Shown here: in pieces, positions 14,537-18,955 of the stretch
Position numbering within the stretch: position 1 is the first letter of the stretch
Layout of the letters: every line of letters begins with the position of its first letter
Assembly: GCA_002432715.1 (NCBI GenBank)
Contig: DJGJ01000001.1
Span: 1-18,955 of the forward strand
Reading direction: 5' to 3'
Origin: Sphaerochaeta sp. UBA5849
Lineage (GTDB): Bacteria; Spirochaetota; Spirochaetia; Sphaerochaetales; Sphaerochaetaceae
DNA length: 18,955 bases
Made by a program: the position numbers and the translations under genes
Notes under the pieces: generated by a model
Database searches by the model: none
The model's input: the letters and a program-made list of their open reading frames with translations, nothing else
Told to the model about the DNA's origin: nothing

Positions 14537-14537
14537 C

Positions 14538-17500
14538 TCACACCTCCTCCAGGTAATTCTCAATTCGTTCGATATCCTTCTTCTGCTTATCCTTGTTGAA
14601 GAGGGCATAGAGGACCGGAGTGAAGTAGATGGTCATCAGCGTGCTGACCGTCATGCCTCCGATGAGGGTCTGACCGATCGGCTGGATCTGTTCAGCTCCC
14701 TGGCCACCGAAGAATGCAAGCGGAATCATACCGAAAATGGTGGTCAAACTGGTCATGAGTATCGGCTTGAGCCGGTTTCCACCAGCTTCAATACAAGCGC
14801 TTCGGACGGGAAGTCCTCGCTTTCGGAGCAGGTTGATGTATTGAATCAAGACAATACCATTGTTGACGACTATACCGGACAAAATGACGATACCAATGGC
14901 GCTGATGAGACTGAACGTCTCACCGGTGATCAGATAGATACCGACCGCGCCCACCATCATCAGCGGCATGGAAAGCAGAACGATGAAGGGATTCTTGAAC
15001 GACTCGAAGAGACTTGCCATGACACCAAAGACCAGGATTATGGCGAGTACGAGAATCAGGCCGACTTGACTGAACATGGCCGTCATGTCGGCAAAGTCAC
15101 CGCCGTACTCGATGAAAACCTCGTCAGACAGCACCAATTCTTTTTCCAAAAGGGCTTTGATATCCGATTCAGCCTGACTTACCGCATAATTGGGGGCAAG
15201 ACCGCCGACCACATGAACCGTTCTCATCTCGTTCTCACGACTAATCGATACCGGACCTGTGGAGCGTTCAATGGTAGCCAGGTTATCCAGACTTATCTTC
15301 TCTCCGAGCGAATTACGGATGAAGATTCGATTGAGATCGAGCTCGCTGGAACGGTCTGCCTTATCAAGCATGACGACCACATCGGTGTCGCTGCCGTTCT
15401 TCTTGAGCTGGGTTGCAGTAATACCGTTCACGCTGTTGCTGATCTCTGTAGCGATGGCTTGCATGGTCAGGTTGTAGGCGTATGCCCGTTCACGGTCGAT
15501 GGTGATTTTCAACTCGGGCAAGCCCTTGTTGAAGTCGGTTCTGATTTCGGTAATACCCTTGAGATTCTCATCAATCAGGTCGCGAATCTTTTCTGCAGTT
15601 TCCACGGCGAGATCAAGGTTGTCACTCTTGACCGCAACATCGACCGGATTCAGGTTGCCAAGACCCATGGACATCTGGCTGAACGAGAAACTGGCTGCTG
15701 GATAGAGATTGAAGTAACGCCTCAACTTATCCTGCACGATTTGCATGGTATCGGCACCTTCCTCATCGAGCAGGGATATCTGCAGTGATCCTGAGTTCGT
15801 TCCTCCGTTGCCGAACATTCCTCCGCCGCCGGCGGTGACCGTGATGTCCTTGTATCCCTTGATGTCTTGCTCGGCTTTAGCATAGAGATCCATCAAGATG
15901 CTCTCCGTTGTCGCAAGGGTTGTCCCCTCTGGAAGGGTGACGCTGAGGGTGACTGAAGTCTCGCTCATGGTTGGATAGAGAGACTGAGGCATCGCCTGAA
16001 ACGCTTGGAACGTAAGGACCAAAATCATGACTACCAGGATGAGCGTAAGCCATTTGTAGTCAATCAACAAGGCGAGAGTGCGTTTATAAGCCCGGTCGAG
16101 CGCGTCAAAAGCAGCCTCGGCCTTATCATCAATGAACCTGAGCAGGCGAATCTTCAAAGGCTTTTGCTTGCGGGTATAAAGTCTCACATAGGAGCTGGTG
16201 AGAACGGGAACCAAGGTCACCGACACCACCAGCGAGGCCAAAAGGCTGATGATGATCGTAGCCGCCATCGGGGTGATGATCTCCCCGAGCATCTCCAGGT
16301 TGCTGCGAAGGAGCACCATCGGCACAAAGACACAGACGGTGGTAAGCACCGATGCGGTAATGGAGACGATCATCTCCTTGGTGCCTAGGATGGCGGCGGC
16401 ATGCAGTTTTGCTCCGCGTTCACGATAGCGGAAAATGTTCTCCAGAATAACGATGGAACTATCCACCGTCATGCCTAGCCCCAAGATCAGGCCGGTGAGC
16501 GTCATCAGGTTCAACGAGTAGCCCATGAAGAACATGACCAGGACGGTGAGGAGCATGGAAACCGGTATCGAGATACCGATGATAAAGGTGGACCTGATGC
16601 TCCTGAGGAAGATGAAGAGGACCACCATAACCAAGACTACGCCGTAGAGCAGGCTTTCATAGACGGTGTTGATCGTCGACTCGACCATCTCGGTGGTGTC
16701 AACGATGACTTCAAGGCTCATTCCCTTGGGCAGTTCCTTGTTCAAGTCCTCAATGACTTCCTTCACGTGCTTTGCCACTTGCACGCTGTTGGCGTCGGAC
16801 TCTTTATTGACCGACAGGTATACCCCGCTCTCTCCGTTGATGTACACCTTGCTGGTTGCATCGCGGTAGGAGAACGAGACAGTGGCAATGTCCTTGAGGC
16901 GAACGACATTGGAACCGATGACATTGCCTTTTGCATCATACTTGGGATAGGCGGCCACCATGGCATCCTCTATCTGTTCGATGGAGGAGAATTGTGCATC
17001 GGTGCGAAGCAAGTAGGAAAGGTCCCCTTCGATCAACGTCCCCGCCCCGATCTGGAAATTCTGTGGGTTGAGGGTGTAAGCAACCTGAGAGAGGGTGAGT
17101 CCGTAGGCTTCCAAACGGTTTTGGTCGATGGCGACTTGGACGTATGAGTCCTGTCCGCCATTGATGGCAGTTGAGGAGACGCCTGCCACTCGCTCGATAC
17201 GATTTTGGACCACATCCTCCAGCACGGAGCGCAGCTCATTGGCATCATGACCGTTGGAACCCTTGAGCGCGATGTTCATAATCGGCACCATGTTGGTGTT
17301 CAGCTTGAAAATGGTGGGTTTGGAGGCATCCTCGGGAAAGACATCGGTATAGAGACTGAGGTTGTCGTTTATCGATTGGCTTGCCTTGTCCAAGTCGGTG
17401 CCATAGGCAAACTCCAACATAACCATCGAAATACCTTCCGATGAAGTTGAACTGATTCGCTTGATCCCTCCCACATTGGCGACGGCACTCTCGATGAGCT

Positions 17501-17693
17501 TGGTGACCCTGCTTTCCATGGTTTCGGGACTTGCCCCGCGATAGGAGGAGTAGACGACAACCATCGGAAGATCCATCTCAGGAAAGAGTTCGACCGACAG
17601 GTTGGGATAGATCACCAAGGCTAGCACCGTCAACAGGATGTAGATGATGATGATGGTGGTGGGACGGCGTACTACGGTATTGGTTAGACTCAT
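14538..17693 (-). CDS. RND superfamily efflux permease (AcrB/BesB-like)
   Basis: This 1051-residue inner-membrane pump has the usual 12-helix layout with two large periplasmic loops. It starts with TM1 after NTVVRRPTTI, and has TM2-TM6 from about residue 345 to 490, TM7 near 548, and a C-terminal block of five helices. TM4 reads GMTVDSSIVILENI, so the AcrB D407 equivalent (D411) is kept while the second Asp is Ser. TM10 reads GIVVNNGIVLI, with Asn where AcrB has Lys940. This pattern is common in non-proteobacterial RND pumps. The cytoplasmic tail is charged (KDKQKKDIERIE). TAAGGA overlapping the adaptor stop serves as ribosome site. It works with the adaptor and TolC encoded upstream; the substrate is unknown. 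Confidence 0.94.
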   Translation of the reverse strand: MSLTNTVVRRPTTIIIIYILLTVLALVIYPNLSVELFPEMDLPMVVVYSSYRGASPETMESRVTKLIESAVANVGGIKRISSTSSEGISMVMLEFAYGTDLDKASQSINDNLSLYTDVFPEDASKPTIFKLNTNMVPIMNIALKGSNGHDANELRSVLEDVVQNRIERVAGVSSTAINGGQDSYVQVAIDQNRLEAYGLTLSQVAYTLNPQNFQIGAGTLIEGDLSYLLRTDAQFSSIEQIEDAMVAAYPKYDAKGNVIGSNVVRLKDIATVSFSYRDATSKVYINGESGVYLSVNKESDANSVQVAKHVKEVIEDLNKELPKGMSLEVIVDTTEMVESTINTVYESLLYGVVLVMVVLFIFLRSIRSTFIIGISIPVSMLLTVLVMFFMGYSLNLMTLTGLILGLGMTVDSSIVILENIFRYRERGAKLHAAAILGTKEMIVSITASVLTTVCVFVPMVLLRSNLEMLGEIITPMAATIIISLLASLVVSVTLVPVLTSSYVRLYTRKQKPLKIRLLRFIDDKAEAAFDALDRAYKRTLALLIDYKWLTLILVVMILVLTFQAFQAMPQSLYPTMSETSVTLSVTLPEGTTLATTESILMDLYAKAEQDIKGYKDITVTAGGGGMFGNGGTNSGSLQISLLDEEGADTMQIVQDKLRRYFNLYPAASFSFSQMSMGLGNLNPVDVAVKSDNLDLAVETAEKIRDLIDENLKGITEIRTDFNKGLPELKITIDRERAYAYNLTMQAIATEISNSVNGITATQLKKNGSDTDVVVMLDKADRSSELDLNRIFIRNSLGEKISLDNLATIERSTGPVSISRENEMRTVHVVGGLAPNYAVSQAESDIKALLEKELVLSDEVFIEYGGDFADMTAMFSQVGLILVLAIILVFGVMASLFESFKNPFIVLLSMPLMMVGAVGIYLITGETFSLISAIGIVILSGIVVNNGIVLIQYINLLRKRGLPVRSACIEAGGNRLKPILMTSLTTIFGMIPLAFFGGQGAEQIQPIGQTLIGGMTVSTLMTIYFTPVLYALFNKDKQKKDIERIENYLEEV

Positions 17694-17704
17694 GCTTGCA
17701 TTCC

Positions 17705-18640
17705 TTACTGAAGGATACGCACCAGCGTACCCTCGGTCATCAGACTCTGCCCTTGTACAATCAAGTTTTCACCGATGGTGAGGCCTGCAGTGATTTGCAC
17801 CTGGTCACCGACCTGCAATCCCACCTCAACCAGGTTCTTCTTTGCGAGGCCGTCGGAACCAACAGTGAATACATAGGCCTGGCTGCCTGAATACAGCAGG
17901 GCTGAACGAGGAATGGCTATAACCTGCTCCAGGCGTTCAGTATTGAGGACTACCGAGGGGAACATGCCGCTTTTCACTTTGCGATCGGGATCCTGCACCT
18001 TCAGCGTAATCTCCAAGGTCCTGGTGGCTGGGTTGAGAACAGGACTGAGTCTGATTACTTCCGCTTCAAAGACTTCGCCGGGGAAGGCTTTGAAGGTCAT
18101 CTGTGCTTTTGTCCCGACCCCAACGGTTCCAATATGCCTTTCTGCGATATCCATCACCACTTCCAGGTCCTTGAGCAAACCGATGCGGGCAATGGGAGCC
18201 TGCATGGAAACTACAGAGCCTTGTACGAAGGGCAGCATCAAAACTGTCCCGGAAGCCGGGGCTTTGATCACACTCTCCTTGTATGTGACTCCTGCACGGG
18301 AGGGGTCGACGGTTGCGATGACTTGGTCCTTCTCTACCGTCTGTCCAAGCTTCACGGCAAGCGAGGTGAGCGTACCAGCCACTTCGCTGTAGACGTCGAT
18401 GGAGGATGGGTCGACTACATTGCCGTTTCCGACAATGGTATTCTGCAGATCAACAGGTTCCAATTTCATCACCCGAACGCTCACCGCTACCGGACCTTCA
18501 TCGGCCGCCACCGTGGGAACTGGCTGAAGCGACTTCATGTACTTGAAGGGATTGACGACCACCAAGACGGTGGCAAGGATAATGAGGACTATCAGGACGA
18601 TAAGTCCTACAATATGTTTTTTAGAATACTTTTGCTTCAT
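17705..18640 (-). CDS. RND efflux periplasmic adaptor (membrane-fusion protein), hairpin-less type
   Basis: This 311-residue adaptor is anchored by an N-terminal transmembrane segment (about 10-30) with no lipobox. The two lipoyl half-motifs are EVAGTLTSLAVKLGQTVEKDQ (86-106) and KAPASGTVLMLPFVQGSVV (126-144). Only about ten residues separate them, so the coiled-coil alpha-hairpin that contacts TolC in AcrA-type proteins is missing. A beta-barrel domain follows (IGTVGVGTKAQMTF, then RLSPVLNPATRTLEI) and a membrane-proximal domain ends the chain. Borrelia BesA is a known hairpin-less adaptor. The start at 18640 is 2 bp after the TolC stop, with AAGGAG inside the end of the TolC gene. Confidence 0.92.
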   Translation of the reverse strand: MKQKYSKKHIVGLIVLIVLIILATVLVVVNPFKYMKSLQPVPTVAADEGPVAVSVRVMKLEPVDLQNTIVGNGNVVDPSSIDVYSEVAGTLTSLAVKLGQTVEKDQVIATVDPSRAGVTYKESVIKAPASGTVLMLPFVQGSVVSMQAPIARIGLLKDLEVVMDIAERHIGTVGVGTKAQMTFKAFPGEVFEAEVIRLSPVLNPATRTLEITLKVQDPDRKVKSGMFPSVVLNTERLEQVIAIPRSALLYSGSQAYVFTVGSDGLAKKNLVEVGLQVGDQVQITAGLTIGENLIVQGQSLMTEGTLVRILQ

Positions 18641-18642
18641 AC

Positions 18643-18955
18643 TTACATCAACTCCTTGGTGCGATACTCGTGTTGGATATTCAAATCATAAATAAGGTCG
18701 ATCAGGGATGAAATATATTGGAACTGGAGAGCAAGAACTTGTTGCCGGGCCCCGAGCAAGTTGTTCTGGGCTTCCTCCAGCGCCACTCTTGTGATATAGC
18801 CGCTCTCATACTGAATAAGGTTCATCATGTAAACTTTCTCGGTGAGCTCCAAACTCTGATTTGCAAGCTCTGCCTGGGATGCCAGCATGTTCAGGTTCTG
18901 TACCTGACCTACTACACTCACCTCCAGCTGCTTAACCGCCTGTTGACGCTGGAGG
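18643..18955 (-). CDS. TolC-family outer membrane efflux protein, C-terminal part
   Basis: The frame is open to the right edge of the window, so only the last 103 residues are seen. It shows the C-terminal TolC repeat: a long helix (VSVVGQVQNLNMLASQAELANQSLEL), then YESGYITRVALEEAQNNLLGARQQVL, where the core YESGYITRVALEEAQ is the typical Y-x-x-G-x-x-x-x-x-x-x-x-x-AQ pattern, and a final helix LQFQYISSLIDL. It forms the outer-membrane channel for the adaptor and pump encoded downstream, giving the order channel, adaptor, pump as in Borrelia besC-besA-besB. A GTG at 18921 is internal and is not the start. Confidence 0.88.
   Translation of the reverse strand, partial: LQRQQAVKQLEVSVVGQVQNLNMLASQAELANQSLELTEKVYMMNLIQYESGYITRVALEEAQNNLLGARQQVLALQFQYISSLIDLIYDLNIQHEYRTKELM

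Noticed and set aside
14841..15788. Plus-strand open frame of about 315 codons inside the RND gene
   Set aside because: It is the complement of a well-supported RND permease, rich in His and Asp with no domain.
1..18955. CRISPR arrays, tRNA or rRNA genes, insertion sequences, phage genes
   Set aside because: No regularly spaced repeats, no cloverleaf or rRNA-like stretches, and no transposase, integrase or phage protein motifs were seen on either strand.

Overview
The window reads as ordinary chromosomal DNA from a Gram-negative-type bacterium of moderate GC with dense operons. It has a TolC/adaptor/RND efflux operon, so the cell has an outer membrane. A spirochaete of the Sphaerochaeta/Treponema type is my best guess: the efflux adaptor lacks an alpha-hairpin and the gene order matches Borrelia BesC-BesA-BesB. 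This is inference from a few proteins, not a proven placement. I see no IS element, phage gene, CRISPR array, tRNA or rRNA.

Layout, left to right. At 1-124 lie a short imperfect tandem repeat and a plus-strand hairpin terminator. A UvrD/PcrA-like helicase (125-2065, minus) diverges from a YbhE-type 6-phosphogluconolactonase-like beta-propeller (2188-3186, plus). A tightly overlapping minus-strand operon follows (5433 down to 3240): ABC ATPase, ABC-2 type permease, YtrA-type GntR regulator and a 55-residue single-span membrane protein. Its predicted -10 box sits inside a 20-bp palindrome that is a good candidate for the GntR operator. The 323-bp divergent region then leads to a plus-strand pair, diaminobutyrate aminotransferase (5757-7112) and diaminobutyrate decarboxylase (7093-8550). 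Together these would turn aspartate semialdehyde into 1,3-diaminopropane. The pair ends at a strong intrinsic terminator (8571-8604).

The rest is on the minus strand. From right to left, in order of transcription: a TolC-family protein (cut by the window end), a hairpin-less membrane-fusion adaptor, an RND permease and a small PII-like protein; then a decayed gene whose N-terminus is a serine beta-lactamase-like fragment (14231-13785); then a GH43 glycosidase and a 681-residue (alpha/alpha)6-type glycosidase-like protein, both without signal peptides and so probably acting on imported oligosaccharides; then a YczE/YitT-family membrane protein; then a strongly AT-rich spacer; then a SatD-family protein coupled by a 4-bp overlap to a DUF3307 polytopic membrane protein.

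The least understood system is the SatD-DUF3307 pair. SatD carries residues arranged like the metal-binding core of class III nucleotidyl cyclases plus a C-terminal helix-turn-helix. Its partner has conserved-looking His and Asp residues inside membrane helices. The pair appears to be expressed from a leaderless mRNA driven by an extended -10 promoter. The other points worth checking are the four-gene GntR/ABC operon with its small protein, the PII-like protein attached to an RND pump, and the composite pseudogene.
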